A stretch of DNA of 64,000 nt, from contig JAFKEU010000013.1 in assembly GCA_017308475.1 (NCBI GenBank), positions 52,981 to 116,980 on the forward strand, written 5' to 3'. A program made the translations under genes and the position numbers. Shown here in pieces: positions 1 to 7,963 of this stretch; the first letter of the stretch is position 1, and every line of letters begins with the position of its first letter. This DNA is from Alphaproteobacteria bacterium. Its GTDB lineage: Bacteria; Pseudomonadota; Alphaproteobacteria; Micropepsales; Micropepsaceae. The notes under the pieces were generated by a model. It was not told the origin of the DNA and did no database searches. It saw only the letters and a program-made list of their open reading frames with translations.

Positions 1-301
1 CATCCGGATACATCTCGGCGGCACTGGGCGCGAAGACGATGTCCGTCCTGCCTGCAAGCTTTGCCATATCTGCCTTCAGTGTGCGCGGATAGGCGGCGAA
101 GTCCTCATTTGGCGCGAACTGGGTGGGATTGACAAAAATTGAGACCACGGAGCGGGGCGCATGGCGGGCCGCCTCTGCCACCAGCGACAGATGGCCGTCA
201 TGCAGTGCGCCCATGGTGGGCACCATGGCGATGGGTCCGCCGCGCCAGGGCTCAAGCGCCTCGCGCAGTTCCACCACCGTGGTGACCAGACGCGGGGTCA
301 T
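1..301 (-). CDS. panC: pantoate--beta-alanine ligase (N-terminal part, cut by window edge)
   Basis: ATP-dependent condensation of pantoate with beta-alanine to give pantothenate, the last step of vitamin B5 synthesis, in the cytoplasm. Only the first 100 residues lie in the window; the gene runs off the left edge. The translation from the ATG at 301 shows the nucleotide-binding block PTMGALHDGHLSLV, which contains the family's HxGH signature, and the conserved SIFVNPTQFAPNEDFAAYPR segment. Both are diagnostic for PanC. The start follows closely after the stop of the upstream carboxypeptidase gene (18 bp gap, same strand), so the two are probably cotranscribed. The missing C-terminal part cannot be assessed. 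Confidence 0.95.
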   Translation of the reverse strand, partial: MTPRLVTTVVELREALEPWRGGPIAMVPTMGALHDGHLSLVAEAARHAPRSVVSIFVNPTQFAPNEDFAAYPRTLKADMAKLAGRTDIVFAPSAAEMYPD

Positions 302-319
302 GGATGAGTCATGCCGGGA

Positions 320-1951
320 TCAGCGGGTCTGGACCGCCGCAAAACAGGTCTGCCCGCGCTGGGTCAGGCGGCTGCATACGTCGCGCGCCTCCCGCTCTGC
401 GAACAGGCCGAAGCGGGCGCGATAGAGCGTGTGGCCGTTGGCGGCCTGCACCGGATCAATGATCCGGCTGGCGCGCGCCAGCACGTCCTGGGCCTTGTCG
501 GCATAACTGGCGAGCTGGGCGCTGGCCAGGGCCCGGTCGGCATAGGCACCGATCTGGATAGTCCAGTTCTTGCCAGGCTCGGGCGCGGGCGTGTCCGTAT
601 CGCCTTCGCCCTCATCGTCCTTCGCGCCGGGACGCATCCGGGGGACCGGCACATTGGATGCGAGGCGGATCGGTGTTGCTGCGGTCTGGGCGACGGCAGG
701 CTGGGGACGCGGGGTGGGCCGGATCGCCGGCACCGGAGACGTCCCTGTCTGGGCCGCACTGACGGCGATGGGATTGGGTGGCACCGCGCTGGCCACTGCC
801 ACGGTCCTGACCTGCGCCGGCCTGGCGGCTGCGGGCAGGCGTGCGGGTACCTCGTCGGGGGCGCGGGCGTTTTCGGCGGTATCCTCGTCCTCTGCCCGGA
901 TGATGGCGGGAATGCCGGACAGGTTCTGGAACCGGCTGCCCGACGAAGGCTCGGCTAGGCTGGCCAGCACCGGGCCCCCATTGGCGCCATCGCCCCTGTG
1001 CCAGGGCACGATCGCCTGGGCCACCATCATGGGCCTGGTGGCGATCTGCGCGAAGGTTCGATCCAGCAGGCTCATCATCTCGGCGTCCCGGCGCATGGCG
1101 GTGCGTCCGCCCATCACCACCGCGATCAGGTGCGTCCTGCCGCACACCACCGACGAAACCAGATTAAAGCCGCTGGCGCCCGTGTAGCCGGTCTTGATGC
1201 CATCGGCGCCGTCATACTTGCCGATCAGATTGTCGTGGGTGGGATACCAGGTGCCCTTGTAGGTGAAGCCGGGCAGGGCGAAATAGCCGAAGTATTGCGG
1301 AAAATCATAGGCCAGGTGCCGGGCCAGGATGCCAAGGTCGGCAGCCGTGGTGATCTGCAGCGGATCGGGCAAGCCCGAGGCGTTGTGGAAATTGGTTTCC
1401 TTCATGCCCATCTGGCGGGCACGTTCGGTCATCATCACTGCGAAATGGGATTCGGTGCCGCCCAGTGCCTCGGCGATCACCGCGGCCACGTCGTTGGCCG
1501 ACCGCACCACGATGGCGCGGATGGCAGTATCGACGGTGATGGTCTGGCCCGGGCGCAGGTTGAGCTTGGTCGGCTTCTGGACGGAGGCGTGGCGGCTGAC
1601 CGGCAGCGGCGTGTCCATGGTCAGCTTGCCGTGCCTCAGCGCATCGAACAGCAGATACAGCGTCATCATCTTGGTCAGCGAGGCGGGATGACGCTCGGCC
1701 GTCTCGTTGCGGGCGTAAAGAATTTTGCCGGTGGCCCCGTCGATAACGAGCGCGGCGTCCTTGGCGGGATCGGTGGGACTGGCCGGGACCCGGGCGGCCC
1801 TGTGGCGCGCTGCATGGTGAGCGACGTGTTTGCGCGCAGCCTGGGCGGGCAAGTCCAAAAGGGGCAGGGCGATCAGCAGCGTCAAGGCCAGGGTCAGCGC
1901 GCGCTTACCCCTCAACAGCAGCAGACCGGATCCCAAATACGGCGCACCCAT
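320..1951 (-). CDS. D-alanyl-D-alanine carboxypeptidase (S11 family) with C-terminal SPOR domain
   Basis: Penicillin-binding-protein-type peptidase that trims the terminal D-Ala of peptidoglycan stem peptides in the periplasm. From the ATG at 1951 the 543-aa product has a hydrophobic signal segment (about residues 8-38), then the S11 domain with all three active-site motifs: SLTK (Ser91, Lys94), SAN (Ser151-Asn153) and KTG (253-255). A long Ala/Pro-rich linker (about 300-455) follows, then a SPOR domain (about 463-543, starting KNWTIQIGAY) that should target denuded septal glycan. The open frame extends upstream to 2146, but those residues do not look like protein and would precede the signal peptide, so the internal ATG is preferred. 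It is divergent from the phasin gene. Confidence 0.9.
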   Translation of the reverse strand: MGAPYLGSGLLLLRGKRALTLALTLLIALPLLDLPAQAARKHVAHHAARHRAARVPASPTDPAKDAALVIDGATGKILYARNETAERHPASLTKMMTLYLLFDALRHGKLTMDTPLPVSRHASVQKPTKLNLRPGQTITVDTAIRAIVVRSANDVAAVIAEALGGTESHFAVMMTERARQMGMKETNFHNASGLPDPLQITTAADLGILARHLAYDFPQYFGYFALPGFTYKGTWYPTHDNLIGKYDGADGIKTGYTGASGFNLVSSVVCGRTHLIAVVMGGRTAMRRDAEMMSLLDRTFAQIATRPMMVAQAIVPWHRGDGANGGPVLASLAEPSSGSRFQNLSGIPAIIRAEDEDTAENARAPDEVPARLPAAARPAQVRTVAVASAVPPNPIAVSAAQTGTSPVPAIRPTPRPQPAVAQTAATPIRLASNVPVPRMRPGAKDDEGEGDTDTPAPEPGKNWTIQIGAYADRALASAQLASYADKAQDVLARASRIIDPVQAANGHTLYRARFGLFAEREARDVCSRLTQRGQTCFAAVQTR

Positions 1952-2100
1952 GTCAGGACAAGACCAAATTGTGACATCTTCCGCAAGCGGGAAGGCCGAT
2001 TCCACTATAAGTTTCGGGCCTTTACGACACCCTAATGAAATTGGGCAAGTTCCCCCGCCCGCGGATTGCACAAAAAATGCTGCGACGCAACAATTAATCC

Positions 2101-2129
2101 TTGACGAGTTTGTGGGCACTCGCTTATAT
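2101..2129 (+). promoter_or_regulatory. sigma70-type promoter of the phasin gene
   Basis: TTGACG at 2101-2106 and TTATAT at 2124-2129 are separated by exactly 17 bp, close to the housekeeping consensus. The surrounding 100 bp is unusually AT-rich for this genome. The phasin start lies about 65 bp downstream of the -10 box. Phasins are abundant granule-coat proteins, so a near-consensus promoter fits. The assignment rests on motif match and spacing only. Confidence 0.6.
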
Positions 2130-2194
2130 CTCATGCTGCACTGCAATAGGCAGCCGGAAGACCGGTCGTGCCCTCACCCAAGAAAGGACATGAC

Positions 2195-2647
2195 ATGACC
2201 AAAGCAAAATCGGCCGGCGAGAAGGCCACTGCTACCGCCGAGTCCGCCATGGAAAGCGGCGCCGAGGCCCTCAAGAGCGGCATGGAAAAGGTACTGAAGA
2301 GTTACGATGCCGTTCTCGGTTTCGGCAAGGAGACCGCTGAAGCCTGCATGAAGTCCGCCACCGTTGCCGGCAAGGGCATCGAGAACCTCAACAGCGAGCT
2401 TTATTCGTATTCCAAGCAATCGATCGAGGACACCATCGCCGCCACCAAAGCCGTGATGGGCTCCAAGTCGGTACATGAGGCGTTCGAGTTCCAGACGGAC
2501 TTCGCCAAGTCTGCTTTCGAATCCTACATCGGCGAACTCAGCAAGGTCGGCGAGTTGGTCACCGAGGCCACCAAGGAGACCTATGCACCGCTGAAGGGCC
2601 GCATCCAGGCCTGGCTGGATGTCGTTCAGTCCGCCCGCGCATCCTGA
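2195..2647 (+). CDS. phasin family protein
   Basis: Small amphipathic protein (150 aa) of the phasin_2 type, which coats polyhydroxyalkanoate granules in the cytoplasm. The sequence is rich in Ala, Lys and Glu, predicted all-helical, without Trp until the C-terminal end, and contains the typical run SYDAVLGFGKETAEACMKSA followed by SYSKQSIEDT and FAKSAFESYIGE. The ATG at 2195 is chosen because the ribosome-binding site AGAAAGGA (2181-2188) sits just upstream; an earlier in-frame GTG at 2168 has none. It is a single-gene unit: it has its own strong promoter and a clear terminator. Implies that the organism stores PHA or a related polymer, although no PHA synthase is in the window. Confidence 0.88.
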   Translation: MTKAKSAGEKATATAESAMESGAEALKSGMEKVLKSYDAVLGFGKETAEACMKSATVAGKGIENLNSELYSYSKQSIEDTIAATKAVMGSKSVHEAFEFQTDFAKSAFESYIGELSKVGELVTEATKETYAPLKGRIQAWLDVVQSARAS

Positions 2648-2681
2648 TTTCGCGCCGCACTGCGGCCGCACTGCACACAAT

Positions 2682-2713
2682 AAGGGTCCGGGCCGGAAGG
2701 TCCGGGCCCTTTT
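2682..2713 (+). terminator. intrinsic terminator of the phasin gene
   Basis: A 13-bp stem (2682-2694 with 2699-2711, including two G.T wobbles) closes a GGAA tetraloop at 2695-2698 and ends in a short T run. It starts 34 bp after the phasin stop codon. The GC-rich stem and its position make it a convincing rho-independent terminator that separates the phasin from clpSA. Confidence 0.8.
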
Positions 2714-2725
2714 GCGTTATTCCGC

Positions 2726-2754
2726 CTTGAAACTGCCCAACCGTACCCACACAT
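2726..2754 (+). promoter_or_regulatory. possible heat-shock (RpoH-type) promoter before clpS-clpA
   Basis: CTTGAAA at 2726-2732 matches the sigma-32 -35 box exactly. After 13 bp, CCCACACAT (2746-2754) partly resembles the CCCCATnT -10 box. It lies between the phasin terminator and clpS, where a promoter is needed, and Clp genes are often heat-shock controlled. The -10 match is imperfect, so this is only a candidate. Confidence 0.25.
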
Positions 2755-2865
2755 CTGAACATCGTGATACCTCCGTCAACCCTCTTCAAAGACCCCCATT
2801 CTGGTTTAGGATGGTGCCGCTAGGCGGCGGTTCGCGCCTTTTGAAGACGGTTGTGGAAGCGGGTG

Positions 2866-3210
2866 ATGAAGGACTCTGGCGACGGCAATGACGATTTGGG
2901 CGGGAACGGCAATAATGCCGGCACCGGCATCGTCACGAAAACGCGCCCGAAAACAAAGAAGCCGAGCCTCTACAAGGTCCTGCTTCTGAACGACGACTAC
3001 ACGCCGATGGAGTTCGTCGTTCACATTCTCGAGAAGATATTCGGCAAGAACCGCGAAGAGGCGGTGGACGTGATGCTGCATGTCCATCGCCACGGCGTGG
3101 GCATCTGCGGCGTCTTCACCTATGAGGTCGCGGAAACCAAGGTCGCCCAGGTGATCGAGGCCGCCCGGCGGCACCAGCACCCGTTACAGTGCACGATGGA
3201 AAAGGAGTAG
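2866..3210 (+). CDS. clpS: ATP-dependent Clp protease adaptor ClpS
   Basis: N-end rule adaptor: binds substrates with bulky N-terminal residues and delivers them to ClpA-ClpP. The 114-aa product has a flexible, Gly/Asn-rich N-terminal tail (about 1-30), then the ClpS core beginning [20 protein letters not shown], where the [10 protein letters not shown] stretch forms the substrate pocket, followed by [24 protein letters not shown]. The ATG at 2866 is preferred to an in-frame GTG at 2851 because a purine-rich GAAGCGGG lies just before it. clpA starts 6 bp after the stop, an arrangement widely conserved in proteobacteria. Confidence 0.95.
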   Translation: MKDSGDGNDDLGGNGNNAGTGIVTKTRPKTKKPSLYKVLLLNDDYTPMEFVVHILEKIFGKNREEAVDVMLHVHRHGVGICGVFTYEVAETKVAQVIEAARRHQHPLQCTMEKE

Positions 3211-3216
3211 CGTCGC

Positions 3217-5547
3217 ATGCCTTCACTTTCGCGGAGTTTGGAACAGGCACTGCATCACGCCATCAAGCTCGCAAGTGATCGGCATCACGAATACGCCACG
3301 CTCGAGCACCTTCTGCTTGCCCTGATCGACGACACCGACGCCAGCCAGGTGATGAAGGCGTGCAATGTCGACATGGACGTGCTGCGCCGTTCGGTACAGA
3401 AATATGTCGACGAGGACCTTTCCACCCTGGTGATCGAGGATGGCGAGGAAGCCAAGCCCACCACTGGCTTCCAGCGGGTCGTGCAGCGCGCGGTGCTGCA
3501 TGTGCAGAATTCCGGCCGCGACGAGGTGACGGGTGCCAACGTGCTCGTCGCACTGTTCACCGAGCGCGAAAGCCATGCCGTCTATTTCCTGCAGGAGCAG
3601 AATATGAACCGGCTGGATGCCGTGAGCTATATCAGCCACGGCATCGCCAAGCGGCCCGGCATGAGCCAGCCCAAGCCCGCCCGCGGAACCGACGAAGACG
3701 ACGAGGGCGAGAAGCAGTCCAAGCAGGGCACCGAGGCGCTGGAAGCCTATTGCGTCAACCTGAACGAGAAGGCCAAATCCGGCCGGGTGGATCCGCTGAT
3801 CGGCCGTGGCCCCGAGGTGGAGCGCACCATCCAGATCCTCTGCCGCCGACAGAAGAACAATCCGCTCTTCGTGGGCGATCCAGGTGTGGGCAAGACCGCG
3901 ATCGCCGAAGGCCTTGCGCGCAAGATCATCCGGGGCGAGGTGCCCGACGTCCTCAAGGATGCCACCATCTATGCTTTGGACATGGGCTCGCTGATCGCCG
4001 GCACGCGCTATCGCGGCGATTTCGAGGAGCGGCTCAAGACCGTGGTCAAGGAGCTGGAGAATCTCAAGGGCGCCATCCTGTTCATCGACGAGATTCACAC
4101 CGTGATCGGCGCCGGCGCGACCTCGGGCGGGGCGATGGACGCCTCCAACCTGCTCAAGCCGGCGCTGGCGGCGGGAACGCTGCGCTGCATCGGCTCGACC
4201 ACCTACAAGGAATACCGCCAGTATTTCGAGAAGGACCGCGCCCTGGTGCGCCGCTTCCAGAAGATCGACGTGGCCGAGCCCTCGGTTGAGGACAGCATCA
4301 AGATCCTGATGGGGATCAAGAGCTACTTCGAGACCTATCACAAGGTCCGCTATACCCAGGATGCGATCCGCGCGGCGGTCGAACTGTCGTCCAAATACAT
4401 CAATGACCGCAAGCTTCCCGACAAGGCGATCGATGTGATCGACGAACTGGGCGCGTCCCAGATGCTGCTGCCGGAAAGCCGCCGAAAGAAGGTGGTGGGC
4501 GTGAAGGACGTCGAGGACATCATCGCCAAGATCGCCCGCATCCCCTCCAAGTCGGTGAGCAAGAACGACACCGAGGCGCTGAAGTCGCTGGAAACCGACC
4601 TGAAGCGCGTGGTCTATGGCCAGGACGCAGCGATCCATGCCCTGGCATCGGCGATCAAGCTGGCCCGCGCCGGCCTGCGCCAGCCGGAAAAGCCGATCGG
4701 TTCCTATCTGTTCAGCGGCCCTACCGGGGTCGGCAAGACCGAGGTTGCCAAGCAGCTCGCCTCCATCATGGGGGTGGAATTCCTGCGCTTCGACATGTCG
4801 GAATATATGGAACGCCACACCGTCAGCCGCCTGATCGGCGCGCCGCCCGGTTATGTCGGTTTCGACCAGGGCGGCCTTCTGACCGACGGCGTCGACCAGC
4901 ACCCGCATTGCGTGCTGCTGCTGGACGAGATCGAAAAGGCCCATCAGGACCTGTTCAACATCCTGTTGCAGGTAATGGACCACGGCAAGCTGACCGACCA
5001 TAACGGCAAGAAGATCGATTTCCGCAATGTGGTGCTGATCATGACCACCAATGCGGGTGCCAGTGACGCCGCCAAGGACGCAATCGGCTTTGGCCGCGGC
5101 AAGCGGGAAGGCGAGGACGAGGAAGCGATCAAGAAGCTGTTCACGCCGGAATTCCGCAACCGGCTGGATGCGACCATCTCCTTCGCGCCGCTGTCGCGCA
5201 GCACCATCGACCGGGTGGTGGAGAAGTTCGTTCTGGAACTGGAAGCCCAATTGGCCGACCGCGACGTGACCTTCGAGTTGACCCCCGAAGCCACCCGCTG
5301 GCTGGGTGAAAAGGGCTATGACGACAGTTTCGGCGCCCGCCCGCTGGCTCGAGTGATCCAGGACAACATAAAAAAGCCACTGGCCGACGAGATCCTGTTC
5401 GGCAAGCTCAAGGGCGGTGGCACGGTGCGCGTGCTTCTGGACCGCGAGCAGGACAAGCTGGCGTTCGAGTTCATCCCTGCGGCCGAGGCCAAGCCCCGCG
5501 CGCCGCGCGCCGCCAAGGGCCAGAACAAGGAAGACATCAGCAAGTAA
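3217..5547 (+). CDS. clpA: ATP-dependent Clp protease ATP-binding subunit ClpA
   Basis: AAA+ unfoldase that threads substrates into the ClpP peptidase. 776 aa, a normal length. Order: double Clp-N domain (about 1-145), a charged linker rich in Asp/Glu, first AAA+ module with Walker A GDPGVGKT (220-227) and Walker B LFIDEIHT, second AAA+ module with Walker A GPTGVGKT (501-508) and LLLDEIEKAH, and the C-terminal D2-small domain. The ClpP-docking loop tripeptide is IGF (623-625), so partnership with ClpP is expected even though clpP is not nearby. A good ribosome-binding site (AAAAGGAG) overlaps the clpS end. The C-terminus ends in a basic Ala/Pro/Lys tail. Confidence 0.97.
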   Translation: MPSLSRSLEQALHHAIKLASDRHHEYATLEHLLLALIDDTDASQVMKACNVDMDVLRRSVQKYVDEDLSTLVIEDGEEAKPTTGFQRVVQRAVLHVQNSGRDEVTGANVLVALFTERESHAVYFLQEQNMNRLDAVSYISHGIAKRPGMSQPKPARGTDEDDEGEKQSKQGTEALEAYCVNLNEKAKSGRVDPLIGRGPEVERTIQILCRRQKNNPLFVGDPGVGKTAIAEGLARKIIRGEVPDVLKDATIYALDMGSLIAGTRYRGDFEERLKTVVKELENLKGAILFIDEIHTVIGAGATSGGAMDASNLLKPALAAGTLRCIGSTTYKEYRQYFEKDRALVRRFQKIDVAEPSVEDSIKILMGIKSYFETYHKVRYTQDAIRAAVELSSKYINDRKLPDKAIDVIDELGASQMLLPESRRKKVVGVKDVEDIIAKIARIPSKSVSKNDTEALKSLETDLKRVVYGQDAAIHALASAIKLARAGLRQPEKPIGSYLFSGPTGVGKTEVAKQLASIMGVEFLRFDMSEYMERHTVSRLIGAPPGYVGFDQGGLLTDGVDQHPHCVLLLDEIEKAHQDLFNILLQVMDHGKLTDHNGKKIDFRNVVLIMTTNAGASDAAKDAIGFGRGKREGEDEEAIKKLFTPEFRNRLDATISFAPLSRSTIDRVVEKFVLELEAQLADRDVTFELTPEATRWLGEKGYDDSFGARPLARVIQDNIKKPLADEILFGKLKGGGTVRVLLDREQDKLAFEFIPAAEAKPRAPRAAKGQNKEDISK

Positions 5548-5558
5548 GGGAGGTTCGT

Positions 5559-5942
5559 ATGCCGCGATTTCGTCCCGTTTTGTTTGCAGCCGCTGCACTT
5601 TTCACCGCCACCCCGGGCGCGTTGTCTTCTGCCTGGGCCCATCACGGCTGGAGCGGACAGGAAGAACAGCTGACATCCCTGTCCGGCACGGTGGTGGAGG
5701 GTGTCTCCATGGCCGGCCCGCACGCCACCATGAAGATCAAGTCCGGCAATGATGTGTGGGACCTGACGCTGGCACCCCCGGCCCGCACCGCCCGTTCCGG
5801 TCTGAAGGAAGGGCTGATCCCCGTCGGCGCGACCGTGACGGTGCGCGGCAACCGCAACAGCGACCACAGCCGGCATGAGATGAAGACCATCTTCATCCAG
5901 CACGGAAGTGCCGAATATCACGTCTATCCCGACCGCGAATAA
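5559..5942 (+). CDS. DUF6152-like periplasmic protein
   Basis: 127-aa exported protein of unknown function. An N-terminal signal peptide (about 1-27, ending SSAWA) is followed immediately by HHGWSG, the hallmark at the mature N-terminus of DUF6152-type proteins, then a small beta-rich domain with MKIKSGNDVWDLTLAPP. The His pair and Trp near the new N-terminus suggest a metal or small-ligand site, but that is inference. The ribosome-binding site is GGGAGG at about 5548-5553. It lies 11 bp after clpA and 15 bp before the next membrane protein; together they look like a small two-gene unit of the kind often found beside each other. Confidence 0.65.
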   Translation: MPRFRPVLFAAAALFTATPGALSSAWAHHGWSGQEEQLTSLSGTVVEGVSMAGPHATMKIKSGNDVWDLTLAPPARTARSGLKEGLIPVGATVTVRGNRNSDHSRHEMKTIFIQHGSAEYHVYPDRE

Positions 5943-5957
5943 CGCGCCGGAGACAGC

Positions 5958-6449
5958 GTGAACCTCACCCAGTTCCTGTTCTGGCTGGAGCATTCGCCGC
6001 TCGGCGTCTTCACCCGGTCACTGGGCGCGTGGAGTTACGGCATCGTCAACCTGGTGCACATACTGGGCATCGTGATGCTGTTCGGGTCCATCCTGCTGCT
6101 GGACCTGCGCCTCCTGGGCGTATGGCGCTCCATCCCGCTTGCGGCGCTGTCGCGGCCCACCGTGACGCTGGCAATGACCGGCTTTTTCATCGCCGTCGCC
6201 AGCGGCATTCCCATGCTGGCGGTGAAGGCGGGCGATTATGCGGACAATCCCTTCCTGCTGATGAAGTTTCCCGCCATCGCTCTGGCGCTGGTCAATGTCT
6301 GGCTGCTGCACCGTTCCGGGGCGTGGAAGGCGCACCGGCTGCGCGATCTTCTCCCGCGCGAACGCCGCCGCCTGGCGCTGGGCGCTTCGCTATCGCTGGC
6401 TTTCTGGCTGACGGCCATTACCAGCGGCCGCATGATCGGGTACTGGTGA
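5958..6449 (+). CDS. DUF6644-like integral membrane protein
   Basis: 163-aa membrane protein without assigned function. It starts at a GTG (5958). Four or so hydrophobic helices are visible: about residues 22-50 (GIVNLVHILGIVMLFGSILLL), 68-90, 100-118 and 140-158. The conserved look of the first helix, with a His (NLVHILG) facing the membrane and an Asp after LLL, and a final TSGR motif resemble DUF6644 proteins and, more loosely, small di-haem cytochrome-like membrane proteins. It follows the DUF6152-like gene by 15 bp and precedes the GFA gene by 3 bp, so the three are probably cotranscribed. Confidence 0.65.
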   Translation: MNLTQFLFWLEHSPLGVFTRSLGAWSYGIVNLVHILGIVMLFGSILLLDLRLLGVWRSIPLAALSRPTVTLAMTGFFIAVASGIPMLAVKAGDYADNPFLLMKFPAIALALVNVWLLHRSGAWKAHRLRDLLPRERRRLALGASLSLAFWLTAITSGRMIGYW

Positions 6450-6452
6450 GGC

Positions 6453-6863
6453 ATGAGCGATATTCTCACCGGCGGCTGTCTGTGCGGCGACCTGCGCTGG
6501 AAAGCCCATGCTGCGCCCAGATACATGGGCCTTTGCTATTGCGCTGACTGCCGCAAGGCCTCGGGCTCCGGCTTCATTCCGTTCATGGGCTTTGACGCAT
6601 CCGCGCTCGCCATCTCCGGCCGCTGGACCGTGCATACCCTACTACATGCCGACGGGCGGGCGGCGGTGCGCAATTCCTGCGTAATCTGCGGCGGGCTGGT
6701 GTTCGGCGGCAAGCTGGGCGCGGACGAGACGTTGAACATCTATGCCGGCTCGCTGGACGATATTGCGCAGTTCAAGCCCACCGTCGCCTTGTTCACCCGC
6801 GATGCGCCCGATTGGGTGGCGATCCCCGGCGGCCTGCGCCGCTTCGAGACGATGCCGCGATAA
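6453..6863 (+). CDS. GFA family protein (glutathione-dependent formaldehyde-activating-like fold)
   Basis: Small zinc-binding protein (136 aa) of the GFA/CENP-V fold. The cysteine pattern is visible: GCLCG near the N-terminus (Cys9, Cys11), CYCADCRKASGSGF (the second zinc-ligand group) and NSCVICGG in the second half. GFA proteins were named after glutathione-dependent formaldehyde-activating enzyme, but most members have no proven activity. The third motif, usually CxxCG, here is CVICGG with no Pro. Start and stop are clear. It is the last gene of the clpSA-proximal plus-strand run and is followed by a REP-like palindrome. Confidence 0.8.
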   Translation: MSDILTGGCLCGDLRWKAHAAPRYMGLCYCADCRKASGSGFIPFMGFDASALAISGRWTVHTLLHADGRAAVRNSCVICGGLVFGGKLGADETLNIYAGSLDDIAQFKPTVALFTRDAPDWVAIPGGLRRFETMPR

Positions 6864-6870
6864 CCCCATT

Positions 6871-6902
6871 GTCATGACCCGCCTCCGCGCGGGCCATCCA
6901 GG
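6871..6902. repeat. REP-like palindromic element
   Basis: The sequence GTCATGACCCG...CGGGCCATCCA starts 8 bp after the GFA stop codon and is an imperfect inverted repeat. The same family reappears at 7964-8037 in both orientations and in part at 32985. The sequence type resembles intergenic palindromes common in alphaproteobacterial chromosomes. Confidence 0.6.
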
Positions 6903-7068
6903 GCGGCCGCGCTCGCCTGTATCTGACGTCCCTGTTATCCCGATGAACAACCATTCACCTGAACAACCGTGCAGGGTCCGCGCAAACTGTCGGTGAAACG
7001 CACGCTGCGCACACGCGCCGACGAATATCGCGTGAACGCGCACATGCACACGACAAAGACGGGTTTTA

Positions 7069-7093
7069 CTCCTTGGATATTAACCCCAAGGAG
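7069..7093 (+). promoter_or_regulatory. hairpin that sequesters the Shine-Dalgarno of the 43-aa ORF
   Basis: CTCCTTGG (7069-7076) is a perfect reverse complement of CCAAGGAG (7086-7093), with a 9-nt AT-rich loop. The right arm contains the Shine-Dalgarno AAGGAG (7088-7093) of the ORF that starts at 7102. In RNA, the stem would hide the ribosome-binding site, so translation could depend on temperature, a trans-acting factor or coupling. Structure predicted by eye only. Confidence 0.55.
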
Positions 7094-7101
7094 AATTTTC
7101 C

Positions 7102-7233
7102 ATGCTTGATCGTTTGACGACCACCACGCCGCGCAGCGAGAAATTCAGCAGCGTGCTTCACGTCATGCTGGCCGCGGCTTTCGGGCTGATGAACCTGCAC
7201 GCGGCGGTGCACATCATAACCCATCTGACGTAA
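7102..7233 (+). CDS. small hypothetical protein, 43 aa, hydrophobic core
   Basis: A short ORF not obviously related to any family I know. It has an excellent ribosome-binding site, AAGGAG, 8 bp before the ATG, in a region otherwise free of genes, which argues that it is translated. The product has a polar, Thr/Arg-rich N-terminus (MLDRLTTTTPRSEKFSS), then a hydrophobic stretch (about residues 18-41: LHVMLAAAFGLMNLHAAVHI) with three evenly placed histidines. It could form one membrane helix or an amphipathic segment. The Shine-Dalgarno lies in a perfect 8-bp hairpin. It could also be a leader peptide, but the next gene is on the other strand. Confidence 0.55.
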   Translation: MLDRLTTTTPRSEKFSSVLHVMLAAAFGLMNLHAAVHIITHLT

Positions 7234-7243
7234 TGGCGGCCCG

Positions 7244-7534
7244 CTAAAGCGGCGCGGTGTAATGCTCCACCGCCGGGGGTGAGGCGAAGTGCGGGCCCAG
7301 AATGGCGCGCCATTCCTCGAAGGCCCTGGACTCGCGGAAGCCGACCATATGGTCCTCCAGCGTGTCCCATTCCACCAGCAGGATGAAGCTGTCGGAATTC
7401 TCGATGCCGCGATGCATGTTGGCCTTGCGGCAGCCTTTGGCGGCGCGGATCAGCGGCGCGGCCAGCGCGAAGGCTTTCTCGAATTCGTCGGCCTGGCCGA
7501 GCTTGATGGCGAAAATGGCGCGTTCGAGGATCAC
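7244..7534 (-). CDS. antibiotic biosynthesis monooxygenase (ABM) domain protein
   Basis: 96-aa dimeric alpha+beta barrel fold protein of the ABM family, which includes small quinone monooxygenases, haem-degrading enzymes and many proteins of unknown activity. Typical features are the opening beta strand AIFAIKLGQADEFEKAF, the central ENSDSFILLVEWDTLEDHMVGFRES and the final strand AVEHYTAPL. The His of EDHMVGFRES is the usual conserved position in this family. The start overlaps the stop of the HIT gene by 4 bp (ATGA), so the two are translationally coupled. The substrate cannot be deduced. Confidence 0.8.
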   Translation of the reverse strand: MILERAIFAIKLGQADEFEKAFALAAPLIRAAKGCRKANMHRGIENSDSFILLVEWDTLEDHMVGFRESRAFEEWRAILGPHFASPPAVEHYTAPL

Positions 7535-7947
7535 AGGCTGCTCCTGATCTTTGCGGCAACGGGTTCGAGCTTTGCGGCGTCTACCATGAGTTTGCCATGC
7601 GGCGCCAGCGGCACGCCTTCCCAGCGCGGCACGATGTGGAAATGGGCGTGGAAGATGCTCTGGCCGGCGGGTGCGCGGTTGTACTGTTTCAGCAATATGC
7701 CGTCCGGCGCCAGCGCCTTGTCCACCGCCTTTGCCACCTTCTGGACCGTCGCCATCATCGCCGCCAGTCCCTCCGCCGACAGGTCCAGAATGTCCTGCGC
7801 CGCTTCCTTGGGCACCACCAGAACATGGCCCTCAGCCTCCGGCATCACATCCATGAAGGCGAGCGTGCGGTCATCCTCGAACACCTTCACGCAGGGGATT
7901 TCGCCGCGGATGATCTTGGCGAAGATGTTTTGTTTGTCGTATGGCAT
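7531..7947 (-). CDS. HIT family hydrolase
   Basis: Histidine-triad nucleotide-binding protein (138 aa) of the HINT/Fhit superfamily, expected to hydrolyse nucleoside phosphoramidates or dinucleoside polyphosphates in the cytoplasm. The catalytic triad reads H100-A-H102-F-H104-I-V within SIFHAHFHIVPR. The upstream nucleotide-pocket segment (ARIIRGEIP-like KIIRGEIPCVKVFEDD) is also present. It is the first of a two-gene unit with the ABM protein. A composite palindromic repeat occupies the gap between it and the upstream acetyltransferase-like gene. Confidence 0.92.
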   Translation of the reverse strand: MPYDKQNIFAKIIRGEIPCVKVFEDDRTLAFMDVMPEAEGHVLVVPKEAAQDILDLSAEGLAAMMATVQKVAKAVDKALAPDGILLKQYNRAPAGQSIFHAHFHIVPRWEGVPLAPHGKLMVDAAKLEPVAAKIRSSL

Positions 7948-7963
7948 TTCACTCTCTCAATTC

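Noticed and set aside
3223..5598. 791-codon minus-strand frame antisense to clpA
   Set aside because: Mirror of the clpA coding pattern; composition (Leu/Gln/Asp/His-rich) is that of antisense shadows, no known motif.
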